The notes: generated from the sequence alone by a model not told the origin. DNA of 51,129 bases from Myxococcota bacterium (GCA_028823175.1 JAPKBZ010000028.1:1-51129); one strand, 5' to 3'. Shown: positions 1 through 9,073, numbered from the stretch's first letter. Program-made: numbers and translations.

Positions 1-1360
1 CGCCTTGTCCTTGCTGTCCGTCCGACGGATCTTGCTGCGAGTTCTGTTCTTGTTCTTGTTCTTGTTCGAATAATTGGGTCACGAGTTGCTGATTAAAAAG
101 CGCGTCGGCGTGATCGGGCTCTTTCTCGAGCACACCCTGATAGGCCGCGATTGCCTCCTCCAAGCGGCCGCTTCGCGCCAGAGAGTTGCCCAGGTTGTAC
201 TGCCCCCGAGCGTCGTCCAAGGGAGTGAGGGCTTCGATCGCTCCGTCGAGGTCACCTCCCCGGTAGGCGGCGACCCCACGCCAACCCCGATCTTCGAAAT
301 ACCCGACGGCGGATGCGTGCTCACCCTCGGCGAAGGCCGAGGCGCCGCGTTGGTCCGGGCGCGAGAACCAGTCGGCCACACTTGCCTGGACGGGCTGGGG
401 CTGCACGGCTGAAAGAACCAGCCACAGCCCCAGGGATCCCGCCCAGCCCCGGCGGAAAGCGAAGGGCGCCAGAAGGAGGGGAAGCCACAGAAGTGCAGCC
501 CCGGCGTCCTGCCAAGTATCAGCTTCGAATCCGCTTTCCGTGAGGGATTGAAAATCATCGGCCGCGGCCCCGCCCAGACCGAGCAGAAATGCGATATCGC
601 CGTCGCCCGGTTCGACAGGGGAAAGTCGGCCGCCCCCGGCCGAGACGAGGGGGCGCAGCGACTCCGAGTCGGAGTTGAGGCTCAGGGCAGACACGGGATA
701 ACCCGCGGCCGAGGCATCGGCGGCGGCGGCCTGGGCCTTGCCCGGGGCGTCCCCCAAACCATCGGCAAAGACCACGATCCGGCCGGAGCGGGCCCCGGCA
801 TTCTCGAGCAATCGATGAGCCTCGGCGATCGCTCGGTCGAGGCGATGCCCGCGGCCGGGCATCAGACCCGGATCCAGGGTCGGCACCACTTCGCCGATGA
901 CCCGGGGGTCGTCCGTCAGAGGCGTCACCGCGTACGCTTCTTCGGCAAAAATCACCAGGCCAACGCTGCCCTCCACCGCGGCGAGCATATCCTGCAACTC
1001 GTAGCGCGCCCGATCCAGGCGATTCGGGGCCGTGTCCCGTGCGGCCATCGACGGAGTCAACTGGAGCACCGCGATCGTCTGGGTCGGGTTTTCGTAGGCC
1101 AGCACGGGAAGCCGCTGCCAGGTCGGCCCCGCCAGGGCCAGAACTGTCGCCGTCGCCGCCAACGCGAAAGCCGCCACCGGCCATTGCATGGCCCGTTGCG
1201 CCCTCCCCTCGATCAGGTGCACAAGCAGTTCCGGATCGCACACCTTACGCCATCCCCCTGCCGAATCCTGGCGTCGATAAATCCAGACGAACACGGGCAA
1301 CAGGGCGGCCAGCGCCCACAGCCACTCGGGCCGCAGAAAATGAAAGGTCTCACTCGTCAT
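1..1360 (-). CDS. VWA-domain and TPR protein (BatB/BatC-like fusion), C-terminus cut off by window edge
   Basis: The reading frame opens at an ATG at 1360 and stays open to the left edge, so the stop codon lies outside. It has an N-terminal membrane segment (about residues 14-28), a second (about 62-78), a VWA-like domain (about 95-280), another hydrophobic pair (about 300-345), then a TPR-like stretch with the motif YNLGNSLARSGRLEEAIAAY. The end visible here is a low-complexity Glu/Gln run, as in BatC-type proteins. The start overlaps the stop of the upstream VWA gene (ATGA), so the two are probably translationally coupled. The metal-site motif normally DxSxS reads QLTPS here (Gln100 for the first Asp), so metal binding may be lost. 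By family knowledge such proteins act with MoxR ATPases at the membrane or periplasm; the substrate is unknown. Confidence 0.85.
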   Translation of the reverse strand, partial: MTSETFHFLRPEWLWALAALLPVFVWIYRRQDSAGGWRKVCDPELLVHLIEGRAQRAMQWPVAAFALAATATVLALAGPTWQRLPVLAYENPTQTIAVLQLTPSMAARDTAPNRLDRARYELQDMLAAVEGSVGLVIFAEEAYAVTPLTDDPRVIGEVVPTLDPGLMPGRGHRLDRAIAEAHRLLENAGARSGRIVVFADGLGDAPGKAQAAAADASAAGYPVSALSLNSDSESLRPLVSAGGGRLSPVEPGDGDIAFLLGLGGAAADDFQSLTESGFEADTWQDAGAALLWLPLLLAPFAFRRGWAGSLGLWLVLSAVQPQPVQASVADWFSRPDQRGASAFAEGEHASAVGYFEDRGWRGVAAYRGGDLDGAIEALTPLDDARGQYNLGNSLARSGRLEEAIAAYQGVLEKEPDHADALFNQQLVTQLFEQEQEQEQNSQQDPSDGQQGQG

Positions 1361-2409
1361 ACCGACATCCTCCCCGGGTGAAGATCATTCCCCGCCTGGG
1401 TTCCCTCCCGAACGCCCTGCCACCCCGCGACGCTCTCCTGCACCAGTCCGACTCCCAGAAGACCGAGCGAGCCCAGCAAGAAGGCGGCCAGAGGCCAATG
1501 GAAAAGCGCCCGACTCGGGTGAACATTCACGACCTCCCCCTCGACGGTTTCCAGCGCGTCGATCTGCTGATGAGCACGCACCAGGCTGGCGGTATCCCGC
1601 GCCCGGAAATACTCGCCCCCCGTCGCCTGGGCCACCCCTTGGAGCGTGGCCTCGTCGAGCCCTCCGCCCGGGACGAGCGCGTTTCCGAAAAACGTTCTCG
1701 CTGAGCGAGCGCCGGTACCGAGCCCGATGGTGTAAATCCGGATGCCCTCCTGGGCGGCAATCTCAGCTGCCTGTACCGGCTCGAGAACCCCGGCGTTATT
1801 GGCCCCATCACTCAGTAGAACCAGCACCCGCTCCTCGGTGGGGCGGTCGCGCAAGTGCTTGACCGCCAGCCCGATGGCGTCACCGATGGCCGTTTCCTCG
1901 CCGGCGAGCCCGATTTCCGATTCGTCGAGCATCTGCACCAAGGTATTCCGATCGAGAGTCAAAGGCGCCTGGAGATAGGCCCGGGAGCCAAAGAGTACGA
2001 GTCCCATCCGATCGCCTTCCCGAGACTCGACGAAACGCTTCGCGACCGCGCGCACCACGGTCAACCGATCCAGCGCCTGACCTTGGATCTCGAAATCCGG
2101 GGTCTCCATGCTGCCCGAAAGGTCCAGGGCCAGCATCAGATCACGACCCTGGCTCGGGATGGGCAATGGGTCTCCGATCCAGACGGGGCGGGACGCAGCC
2201 AGGACGAGCAGTGCCCAGAGCAATGCCTTGGCAGCCACAACGCCCGCACGGCCAGCGGAACGACTCTCGGCACCGAGCGCTGCGAAGCGCGCATAGAAAG
2301 GCACGCGCAGGGCGCCGCCCCGAGTATCCGCAGCCGGCTTCGAAAACCACCACACGAAGGCGGGAAGGGGAAGTACTATCAGGAGCCAGGGCCACTGAAA
2401 TTCGATCAT
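1357..2409 (-). CDS. VWA-domain membrane protein (BatA-like)
   Basis: A 350-residue protein with an N-terminal membrane helix (IEFQWPWLLIVLPLPAFVWW), a second helix near residues 65-80, a VWA domain with an intact metal-site motif DLSGSM and the later SDGANN motif, and a C-terminal helix (FHWPLAAFLLGSLGLLGVGL). This is the architecture of BatA/Aer-operon VWA proteins anchored in the inner membrane. I chose the ATG at 2409 over one 13 codons upstream because AGGAGA lies at the right distance and the ATG overlaps the DUF4381 stop (ATGA). It is the fourth gene of the MoxR operon and overlaps the next VWA/TPR gene by 4 bp. In contrast to its neighbour, its metal site looks functional. Confidence 0.92.
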   Translation of the reverse strand: MIEFQWPWLLIVLPLPAFVWWFSKPAADTRGGALRVPFYARFAALGAESRSAGRAGVVAAKALLWALLVLAASRPVWIGDPLPIPSQGRDLMLALDLSGSMETPDFEIQGQALDRLTVVRAVAKRFVESREGDRMGLVLFGSRAYLQAPLTLDRNTLVQMLDESEIGLAGEETAIGDAIGLAVKHLRDRPTEERVLVLLSDGANNAGVLEPVQAAEIAAQEGIRIYTIGLGTGARSARTFFGNALVPGGGLDEATLQGVAQATGGEYFRARDTASLVRAHQQIDALETVEGEVVNVHPSRALFHWPLAAFLLGSLGLLGVGLVQESVAGWQGVREGTQAGNDLHPGRMSV

Positions 2410-2888
2410 GTCGTTCTCCTGATAAATCCGCGCACGGCATCGAACCACGCGTGAATATCCTCTCCCGCCACGACGTGAGCCGAACCGCGGTAGACAGCCG
2501 CTTCGATTCCCTCCAGAAGTCTCGGCGAAAATTTCGCGGCGCTCTCGTCCAGGGCGTCGGCCCGGGCGACACCGTGCAGGGAGGCCACTCGAACCCGCTC
2601 GCCGGCGAGCAAGGCAAGCCGCCGAAGCAGGGCCGAGAGTCCCGAAGCCAAGGCTCCGGTATCGTGACTTTCCGCGTACTCCACCTCAAGGCGCTCGACT
2701 TCGACCAGTGCTGCACGGCGAGCACTCAAGCGACGCTGATGCCAGGTCCAGGCCACCAGGGTGAAGGCGAAGAAAATCCCTAAAAACAATCCCCACCAGC
2801 CCGGAGCCAGGGGCCAGAAGCTCACGGGATCGGGCAGATGGATATCCCGTAACTCGCTGAGGGCCCCGGCTGCACTCGCGGGATTCAT
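2406..2888 (-). CDS. DUF4381 membrane protein
   Basis: A 160-residue protein with a short N-terminal segment containing LRDIHLPDPVSFWPLAPGWW, one transmembrane helix (about residues 31-49), and a cytoplasmic helical tail rich in Arg and Glu. The LRDIHLPxPxxxWPxAPGWW pattern is the hallmark of DUF4381, which is nearly always found between DUF58 and VWA genes in MoxR operons. Its biochemical role is unknown; it is presumably a membrane component of the MoxR/VWA complex. Its start shares one base with the stop of the DUF58 gene, and its end overlaps the next start by 4 bp, so tight coupling is likely. Confidence 0.9.
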   Translation of the reverse strand: MNPASAAGALSELRDIHLPDPVSFWPLAPGWWGLFLGIFFAFTLVAWTWHQRRLSARRAALVEVERLEVEYAESHDTGALASGLSALLRRLALLAGERVRVASLHGVARADALDESAAKFSPRLLEGIEAAVYRGSAHVVAGEDIHAWFDAVRGFIRRTT

Positions 2889-3835
2889 CAGGCCGCCCTC
2901 CTCGGCCCAGCGCGAAGGGAGGGACCTACCAGCGCATCCAACTCCTCATCCTCGGTCGCCATCGACACCAGACCGATGCGATGGGACTGACAAAACTCGG
3001 TTAATGCCTGCCGCCGCGCGACGAAATCCTGCGCCCAGCTCTCGGAAAAGGCCCGGCCTCCCGTCGACACACTGCAGATATCGCGACCGTTGCTGACCCG
3101 GTAGCGGCCCTCGGGCGGAGCAACCGCCTCCAGGGGGTCATGGATCGCCACGCATATGAGGTCGGTGCGCCGAGCCAGGTCGGCCAGGCACTCTCGGCCA
3201 CGCTGCTCGAGATCTCTAAAATCGCTCAGCAAGTAAACCTGGCAACCCGGCCGGGCGCGCGCGGCGAGCCGCTCGCAACTCTCATCGAGAGTCTCCGGCA
3301 CCTCGTCCTCGTGGGCTTCGGTGCCTTGGGCCAGGTCCGAAAGCAAAGCGAAGAGGAGAGAGTCGGTGCACGAGGGCGGATGCTCTCCGATCCGGGCAGC
3401 CGACCGAATCACAGCCCCCACCCGGTCGCCCCGATCACGGGCAGACCAGGCCAGGAGCGCCGCGATTCGGGCGGCCACCACGGACTTGAAGGCGCGCCGG
3501 GTTCCGAAATGCATATCCGGGCCAAGATCGACCCCCAACCAGACCGGTCGCTCCCTCTCCTCGCGAAAAATTCGGCTATGCACCCTTCCCGTACGAGCCG
3601 TCACCCGCCAGTCGATACAGCGCACATCGTCGCCGGGCTGGTAGGTTCGAACTTCGTCAAATTCGATCCCGCCACCTCGAAAAGCCGAGATGTAGGGACC
3701 CGACAAGGCGTGCCGGGCGCGCTGGAACGGAGGATTTCCGAGCCTCGACGCATCCGCCCTCAAGTCCACCAATTCGTCCAAGCTCGCCACAACCCCCCGG
3801 CGCCCGGCTTCGTTTTTTTTATTGGCCTTGTCCAT
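2888..3835 (-). CDS. DUF58 protein of the MoxR operon
   Basis: A 315-residue soluble protein. The DUF58 signature is clear: GGGIEFDEVRTYQPGDDVR followed by CIDWRVTARTGRVHSRIF and then VWLGVDLGPDM, the VWA-like first strand. The VWA metal-site motif is degenerate (DLGPDM), as is common in the family. The start at 3835 is preferred to the longer frame starting at 3865 because GAGGGG precedes it by about 6 bases. It lies 46 bp after the MoxR gene and is fused by overlap to DUF4381. DUF58 proteins are thought to work with MoxR ATPases, by context rather than by direct biochemistry. Confidence 0.92.
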   Translation of the reverse strand: MDKANKKNEAGRRGVVASLDELVDLRADASRLGNPPFQRARHALSGPYISAFRGGGIEFDEVRTYQPGDDVRCIDWRVTARTGRVHSRIFREERERPVWLGVDLGPDMHFGTRRAFKSVVAARIAALLAWSARDRGDRVGAVIRSAARIGEHPPSCTDSLLFALLSDLAQGTEAHEDEVPETLDESCERLAARARPGCQVYLLSDFRDLEQRGRECLADLARRTDLICVAIHDPLEAVAPPEGRYRVSNGRDICSVSTGGRAFSESWAQDFVARRQALTEFCQSHRIGLVSMATEDEELDALVGPSLRAGPRRAA

Positions 3836-3881
3836 CTCGCACCCCTCTTTTCTGGGCCTACTCACTGGACGAACTACGGGT

Positions 3882-4919
3882 TCAGGGAAGCGGCACCGCC
3901 GCGATCAATGCCTGGATAAAATCTCCCGATGTCATGCCCTCGGCACGAGCTCGGTAGGAGAGCAAGACCCTGTGCCGGAGCACATCAGGCGCCACGCTGA
4001 GCACATCCTCGGGGTCTACGAAATCCCGCCCATGGAGCCACGCCCGGGCACGAGAACATCGATCGAGGGCGATGGTTCCGCGCGGGCTGGCGCCCCATTC
4101 CACCTTGCCCGCCAACTCCTCCGCATAGAGAGATGGATCCCGAGTCGCGAGTACGAGTTGCACAAGATAATTCTCAAGAGACGGCGCCATGTGTACGAGT
4201 TCGACTTCCTTGCGTGCCGCCAGGATCGAGCTCTGACCGACGGGATCAAAGGACGCGCAGGGCTTCTTCTGGGCCTGATCGCGCATCAGATGCAGGACCT
4301 GGTGCTCGACTTCCGCCCCCGGGTGATCGACAGTCACGTACATCAGAAAACGATCGAGCTGAGCCTCTGGCAGCGGATAAGTGCCCTCCTGCTCTATCGG
4401 GTTCTGGGTGGCCATGACGAGAAAGAGTTCGGGCAGCGGGTACGAATATTTCCCCACGGTCACCTGACGCTCGCCCATGGCTTCGAGCAGCGCCGATTGA
4501 ACCTTGGCGGGCGCACGGTTGATCTCATCCGCCAGCACCAGGTTGTGAAAAATTGGGCCCTTCTCGAAGCGAAATCGCGCGGCTTCCGGCTCAAAAATGT
4601 CGCTGCCGGTCACGTCTGCGGGAAGCAGATCGGGGGTAAACTGAATACGGTGATCGTCCGCTTCCAGGGACTGAGCCAGGGTCTTGATCGCCGTCGTCTT
4701 GGCGAGACCCGGCGCGCCCTCGACGAGAAGGTGGCCGTCGGCGAGCAAGCTAATGAGAAGGCGCTCTATCAGGGCCGGCTGCCCCAGAACCAACGAGTTC
4801 AAGCGGTCTTGTAGCCGGTCGAAATCTTTCCGGGTCGCCTCGGGGGAGTGGCCAGCGATCCGGCGGGCCTCCCCTGCATGGGCAAAGGATGGGTCGCTGA
4901 TTTCGGCTGCTGTGCTCAT
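3882..4919 (-). CDS. MoxR-family AAA+ ATPase
   Basis: A 345-residue AAA+ protein. Walker A is GAPGLAKTT (Lys74) and Walker B is LVLADEINRAP (Asp131, Glu132), followed by the MoxR-typical AKVQSALLEAMGERQVTVG and VMATQNPIEQEGTYPLPEAQ segments; the C-terminal helical lid contains SPRGTIAL. ATP hydrolysis presumably drives remodelling or metal insertion into client proteins with the VWA partners encoded downstream. The start at 4919 is chosen because GGAGG lies 6 bases upstream; the longer frame to 5051 has no comparable site. It heads a five-gene leftward operon and faces the CoA-transferase gene across 269 bp, which should hold both promoters. Confidence 0.95.
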   Translation of the reverse strand: MSTAAEISDPSFAHAGEARRIAGHSPEATRKDFDRLQDRLNSLVLGQPALIERLLISLLADGHLLVEGAPGLAKTTAIKTLAQSLEADDHRIQFTPDLLPADVTGSDIFEPEAARFRFEKGPIFHNLVLADEINRAPAKVQSALLEAMGERQVTVGKYSYPLPELFLVMATQNPIEQEGTYPLPEAQLDRFLMYVTVDHPGAEVEHQVLHLMRDQAQKKPCASFDPVGQSSILAARKEVELVHMAPSLENYLVQLVLATRDPSLYAEELAGKVEWGASPRGTIALDRCSRARAWLHGRDFVDPEDVLSVAPDVLRHRVLLSYRARAEGMTSGDFIQALIAAVPLP

Positions 4920-5188
4920 TTCTTTCCTCCAGTGGCTCCCGCGTTCGGCCAATCCACGCCGGAGACCCCATTCGGGGTACGCAGACAAAAATACCCTCCG
5001 AACCTGAACACCGGATTTCTGGAACATGAATTTCTGTTCATGAAGCGCCATGAACCCGGCACAAACCCAGCAAATAAAAACCCCGCAATTCCCCGACGCC
5101 CTGAGGAAATCCTCTTATACTGATCTGCCTAAAGAGCAGACCAAGACCCTGCACTCGAGCCGTCCACATTCCACGAGGGCAAGCCAAG

Positions 5189-6499
5189 ATGCCGACCAGC
5201 AGTGGCGACGACTACGAGCGGAAACTCAAAACCCCGGCCGAGGCGGCCTCTCTCATCCCCGACGACAGCTTCGTCGTTTTCGGATCCGCGATCGGGCAGA
5301 CGCCCGCCCTGCTCCATGCCCTGGCCGACCGAGCGGCGGGTGGGGATCTGAGTCGGGTTCGGGTGACATCGCTTCTCCCCATGGGCTCGGCTGCCAGTTC
5401 GATTTTCCGCGAGGAGTGCCGCCCGGTGATTCAGTTCGAATCGCTTTTCGCCGGCCCCTTCGACCGGGGCTTGATCGCCGATGGCAACGCGACCTTCATC
5501 CCCGCCTTCTTCCACCAAATTCCTCGACTCTTCACGGAGTTCATGGACATCAACGTTTCGATGATTTGCGTTTCCCCCATGGATAAGCACGGGTATATGA
5601 GCCTCGGGACCAATGTCGATACCAACAAGGCCGCGGTGGCTACTGCCGATCTCGTCCTTGCCGAGGTCAACCCCAACATGCCCCGGGTCCACGGGGACAG
5701 CTGGGTACACGTGAGCGAGGTGGATGCCATCGTCGAGAACGAGACTCCCCTCTTCGAACTCACCGCACCCGCAAAGCGCGAGGAAGACGACTCCATCGGC
5801 TCACGGATCAGCGAAATGATTCCCAACGGCGCCACGCTCCAGCTCGGAGTCGGGGGCCTGCCCAACGCGGTCGCCCAATCACTGATGAGCCATCACAGCC
5901 TTGGAATCCACACCGAGATGTTCGTAGACTCCATGGTGGATCTCATCGAGGCCGGAGTCGCCGACGGATCGAAAAAAACTTTTCACCCCCGGAAGGCTCT
6001 CTACGCCTTCGCCGCGGGCACGCGACGGATGTACGACTTCCTTGATGACAACCCGCAGATCGAGGCCCACCCAGTCTCCTACGTCAACCTACCTTCGAAT
6101 ATCGCACGAAACAACGACATGATCTCGGTGAACTCGACCCTCGAAATCGACTTGACGGGCCAGTGTTGCTCCGAGTCGATCGGATCGAGGCAGTTTTCCG
6201 GAACTGGCGGACAACACGATTACGCCCGGGGCGCCTTCGACTCTCCGGGCGGAAAATCGATCATCGCTCTCTACTCGACGGCCCAGGCCGGCCAGATTTC
6301 TCGCATCGTCCCGAGCCTGAGATCGGGCGCAATCGTTACGACTCCACGCAACGAGGTGCACTGGGTCGCTTCCGAGTACGGAGTCGTCAACCTCAAGGGG
6401 CTTTCGACTCGAGAGCGCGCCAAGGCCCTCATCGGCCTAGCTCATCCCAAATTTCGCGATCACCTCAAGCACGAGGCAACCCAAATCGGCCACATTTGA
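5189..6499 (+). CDS. Acetyl-CoA hydrolase/transferase family (4-hydroxybutyrate CoA-transferase-like)
   Basis: A 436-residue two-domain class I CoA-transferase. The N-terminal half contains SPMDKHGYMSLGTNVDTNKAA and the C-terminal half GVGGLPNAV followed by IHTEMFVDSMVDLIEAG, where Glu243 matches the glutamate that forms the covalent CoA thioester in this family. The last third has GRGG-like FSGTGGQHDYARGAF and the ending HWVASEYGVVNLKG, both typical. The reaction is CoA exchange between acetyl-CoA (or similar) and a carboxylate; the acceptor cannot be told from sequence. It is transcribed alone. The ribosome site before the ATG (GAGGGCAAG) is mediocre. Confidence 0.92.
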   Translation: MPTSSGDDYERKLKTPAEAASLIPDDSFVVFGSAIGQTPALLHALADRAAGGDLSRVRVTSLLPMGSAASSIFREECRPVIQFESLFAGPFDRGLIADGNATFIPAFFHQIPRLFTEFMDINVSMICVSPMDKHGYMSLGTNVDTNKAAVATADLVLAEVNPNMPRVHGDSWVHVSEVDAIVENETPLFELTAPAKREEDDSIGSRISEMIPNGATLQLGVGGLPNAVAQSLMSHHSLGIHTEMFVDSMVDLIEAGVADGSKKTFHPRKALYAFAAGTRRMYDFLDDNPQIEAHPVSYVNLPSNIARNNDMISVNSTLEIDLTGQCCSESIGSRQFSGTGGQHDYARGAFDSPGGKSIIALYSTAQAGQISRIVPSLRSGAIVTTPRNEVHWVASEYGVVNLKGLSTRERAKALIGLAHPKFRDHLKHEATQIGHI

Positions 6500-6505
6500 T
6501 GCTCT

Positions 6506-6519
6506 CCTGCGCAAGCAGG
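6506..6519. terminator. Small hairpin between convergent genes
   Basis: CCTGC-GCAA-GCAGG forms a 5-bp stem with a GNRA-type loop, 7 bases after the CoA-transferase stop and before the convergent DsbA-like stop. The stem is short and has no uridine run, so it is only a weak candidate for a bidirectional terminator. Confidence 0.3.
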
Positions 6520-6556
6520 GAAGATCAATACGATAGGTGTGGCTTTCCGCTCTCGC

Positions 6557-7984
6557 TCAGGATTGGGGGGCTTCTTCCCCGGAGCCCGAGCGCTCGCCCT
6601 CAGAACCAGCCCGCCGTTCTCTGAGCAGCCGCTGAATCTCCCGGGCAAAAAGCCAGAGCCGGTCCTGCCCCCAGAGACCGAGAACCTCTTTTCCTGCTTC
6701 GTCCAAGAGTCTGAAACTCGGGACACCCCATGAGCCAAACTCGTACATCGCGAGCCGATTCGCCTCAAATTCGGCTTCCCAATCGCGGTCGCCCAGAATC
6801 TTGCTCGCCTCGGGCCAGGGAAGCCCCGCGTTCTCGACCACGGTCTTCATCCCCTGCAAATTATTGGTATTCACTCCATCGAAAAACGCTGCATGAAGAA
6901 AGCTGGAGAGCAGTTCCGTTCCTTTCCCGCAACTGCGCGCCCATGGGTAAAGGGAATACACCTGACGGACTGGGTCGCCGATGGGGTCGTAGATCGTTCC
7001 CCATTTCAGCCCCAGAGCCTTCGCCTCCCGAGCGGCATCACTGAAGATATAGAAGCCCTTCTGGCGAGTCGCCGGCACCCCTCGCATAACCATCGGAAGA
7101 ACCGGCCGCATAACCAGCTTCACCCCCGTCTCCCGGGCGAGTCTCACCGCGTGATCAAAAATCAGCGATGTGTAGGGACTGCGGAGCGAGGGGTAGATCT
7201 CGAAAGTGAGCTGGCCGTTATCTCGAAGCGGTCCAAATTCGATTTCCGGCCTTGAACAGAGCGCTTCCTCGGTCGCACCCGGTCTGCGGGCGCCGAGACC
7301 AATCAATCTCTGCTCTAGGTGGTTAATTCGGTCGCTTCCCCAATACCACTCTCCCCCGTAGAAGAACATCGCCCCGGAGTAGTGTCCTTCCTCGCGCCGG
7401 GCCGCGTTCCCTGCGGCGACGCGCGCTGCGAGTTCTGAAGCCTCGACACTCCCGTGGGTTTTGGCCAGGCCTTCGAGAACTTTGCTCTCACCAGACCAGA
7501 GGGCATTGCCCACGGCAACCATGACCTCGGGCATTTCTTCAATCCCCACTGCGGCGACCACCCGCCCCGCCAATTCGACCTGCTGTGGGCTCGGCGGCGC
7601 AGTGGCGACAGGGAAGACGAGGCCATAATGCGGAGCGACCTTCTCCGCGTCGTAGCGAGAGAGCTGCAGAAGAAGATCTGGTTCAGGAAGATTGTCTCCC
7701 GGATCGGCGGTCACCAGATGGACTTCGAGGTCCACGTCGTAACGCTCAAGGAGCGGGCGAAGAAGCTGAGCGGCCAAGTGGCTGTAGCCATCATCCAGCT
7801 GGTGGAAATAGACGACTCGGTGCGGCGCACCCCGCCGCCGACGTTTTTTTTCGGCCCTCTGACGGCGTTTCTCGAGAGCCGTCACACTCCACATGCGGGT
7901 CATGACCTTCGACGCCAGAAACCGGTAGAGCGCCGAGGGGTTCATGCTCGCGAATCCGCCCTGATCTCCGAACTCTTCCGCCAT
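6557..7984 (-). CDS. Tandem DsbA / HCCA-isomerase-like thioredoxin-fold protein
   Basis: A 475-residue protein made of two thioredoxin-like units of the 2-hydroxychromene-2-carboxylate isomerase (HCCA)/DsbA type. The second half is clear: FEIYPSLRSPYTSLIFDHAV at the active-site helix, then WGVPSFRLL and WGQDRLW near the end, the cis-Pro and GQDRL motifs of the family. The first half shows the same plan in degenerate form: VVYFHQLDDGYSHLAAQLL, then GAMFFYGGEWYWGSDRINHL. Neither half has a CxxC pair (SPY in its place), so a disulfide oxidoreductase role is unlikely and isomerase- or GST-kappa-like glutathione chemistry is more plausible. An Arg/Lys-rich segment lies at residues 40-53. The start at 7984 has GGGAAGAGG directly before it. 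It diverges from the crotonase gene at 8204. Confidence 0.85.
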   Translation of the reverse strand: MAEEFGDQGGFASMNPSALYRFLASKVMTRMWSVTALEKRRQRAEKKRRRRGAPHRVVYFHQLDDGYSHLAAQLLRPLLERYDVDLEVHLVTADPGDNLPEPDLLLQLSRYDAEKVAPHYGLVFPVATAPPSPQQVELAGRVVAAVGIEEMPEVMVAVGNALWSGESKVLEGLAKTHGSVEASELAARVAAGNAARREEGHYSGAMFFYGGEWYWGSDRINHLEQRLIGLGARRPGATEEALCSRPEIEFGPLRDNGQLTFEIYPSLRSPYTSLIFDHAVRLARETGVKLVMRPVLPMVMRGVPATRQKGFYIFSDAAREAKALGLKWGTIYDPIGDPVRQVYSLYPWARSCGKGTELLSSFLHAAFFDGVNTNNLQGMKTVVENAGLPWPEASKILGDRDWEAEFEANRLAMYEFGSWGVPSFRLLDEAGKEVLGLWGQDRLWLFAREIQRLLRERRAGSEGERSGSGEEAPQS

Positions 7985-8091
7985 CCTCTTCCCTTCCCGC
8001 TACCCGTCGGAAACGCCGCCAAGGGCCCGATCTCAAAGAAAACAGTCGGCCACCCCACGCCAGAAATCCGAGGTTAACATCTGGCATTCGT

Positions 8092-8108
8092 CATGCCATA
8101 AATGCACC
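8092..8108. promoter_or_regulatory. Inverted repeat in divergent promoter region
   Basis: TGGCAT, 5 bases, ATGCCA: a perfect 6-bp inverted repeat midway between the divergent starts at 7984 and 8204. It could be an operator. It is short enough to occur by chance. Confidence 0.3.
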
Positions 8109-8203
8109 CAATAACGCTTCATGGGATTTCTTGGAGTGGCCCTCTCACTCGGCACGTCTGAGCCCATGAAACTCGAAAAGCCAGGGGCGGGAGGCCCATC
8201 ATC

Positions 8204-9073
8204 ATGAGCGACGAAAAACAAGCCGGAGACGGATCGGGCCAAGGCAGCGAAAGAGTCGAAGTGGAGACCGGGACACCCGAGCTCTTGGCCTTCGTGCACC
8301 ATGGGGTAGCGGTGCTGACCCTGAACCGACCCGAGGTTCGCAATGCTCTCTCGGACACACTGAGCCCCGCGCTTCGGAGAACCTTCGCGGCCCTCAAGGA
8401 CGATAAACGCGTGAAGGCAGTTCTTATTACGGGAACCGGAAGCGCCTTTTGTGCGGGCGGTGACGTCAAGGGAATGGGAAGCGGATCGGCCAAGCCGGAC
8501 CCCCCGCTCAGCGTCGAGGAAATCATCGCCGATCAGACGGAGCGCCAGCGTGCACTCACCGGCGCCCTCTATGCCCTGCCCCAGCCGACTCTCGCCGCCC
8601 TGCCCGGCCCTGCGGTCGGCGCGGGTTTATCCATCGCTCTGGCCTGTGATCTACGGATCGCTGCGCAGTCGGCTTTCGTCTCCACAGGCTTTGCCCGGGT
8701 AGGCTTGTCGGGAGATTATGGCGCCAGCTATTTCCTCACCCACCTCGTCGGGACGAGCCGAGCCCGAGAACTCTTCTTCAGCAGTGAGCGGATCGACTCC
8801 GCCACGTGCGAGCGGCTCGGAATCGTGAACCGCGTGGTGCCGGACGATCAACTCCAAATCGAGGCCATGAACTGGGCCCGACGACTCGCCGCGGGACCCT
8901 CGGCAGCCTTCGCCCACATGAAGGTCAACCTCGACCGGGCGCTGCGCGAAGATCTCCCCACCTGCCTCGCCGGTGAGGCCGAGGGCATTGTGGCCACCTC
9001 CCGCACGGCTGACCACCGGGAAGCCGTGCGCGCTTTCGTGGCCAAACGCGAACCCCGCTTCCAGGGGGAGTGA
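8204..9073 (+). CDS. Enoyl-CoA hydratase/isomerase family protein with atypical active site
   Basis: A 289-residue crotonase. Oxyanion-hole loops are present: NRPEVRNALS, GTGSAFCAGGDVKGMG and GPAVGAGLSIALACDLRIA. The two glutamates of true enoyl-CoA hydratases are absent: the GAGLSIALACD segment has Ser where the first would be, and STGFARVGLSGDYGASYFL has no acid at the second position. An aspartate in GLSGDYG is conserved in this subfamily and may act as the base, which would favour isomerase or other chemistry. A good ribosome site (GGGAGG) precedes the ATG. About 25 Glu/Gly-rich residues precede the fold. It stands alone, so the substrate is unknown. Confidence 0.9.
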   Translation: MSDEKQAGDGSGQGSERVEVETGTPELLAFVHHGVAVLTLNRPEVRNALSDTLSPALRRTFAALKDDKRVKAVLITGTGSAFCAGGDVKGMGSGSAKPDPPLSVEEIIADQTERQRALTGALYALPQPTLAALPGPAVGAGLSIALACDLRIAAQSAFVSTGFARVGLSGDYGASYFLTHLVGTSRARELFFSSERIDSATCERLGIVNRVVPDDQLQIEAMNWARRLAAGPSAAFAHMKVNLDRALREDLPTCLAGEAEGIVATSRTADHREAVRAFVAKREPRFQGE

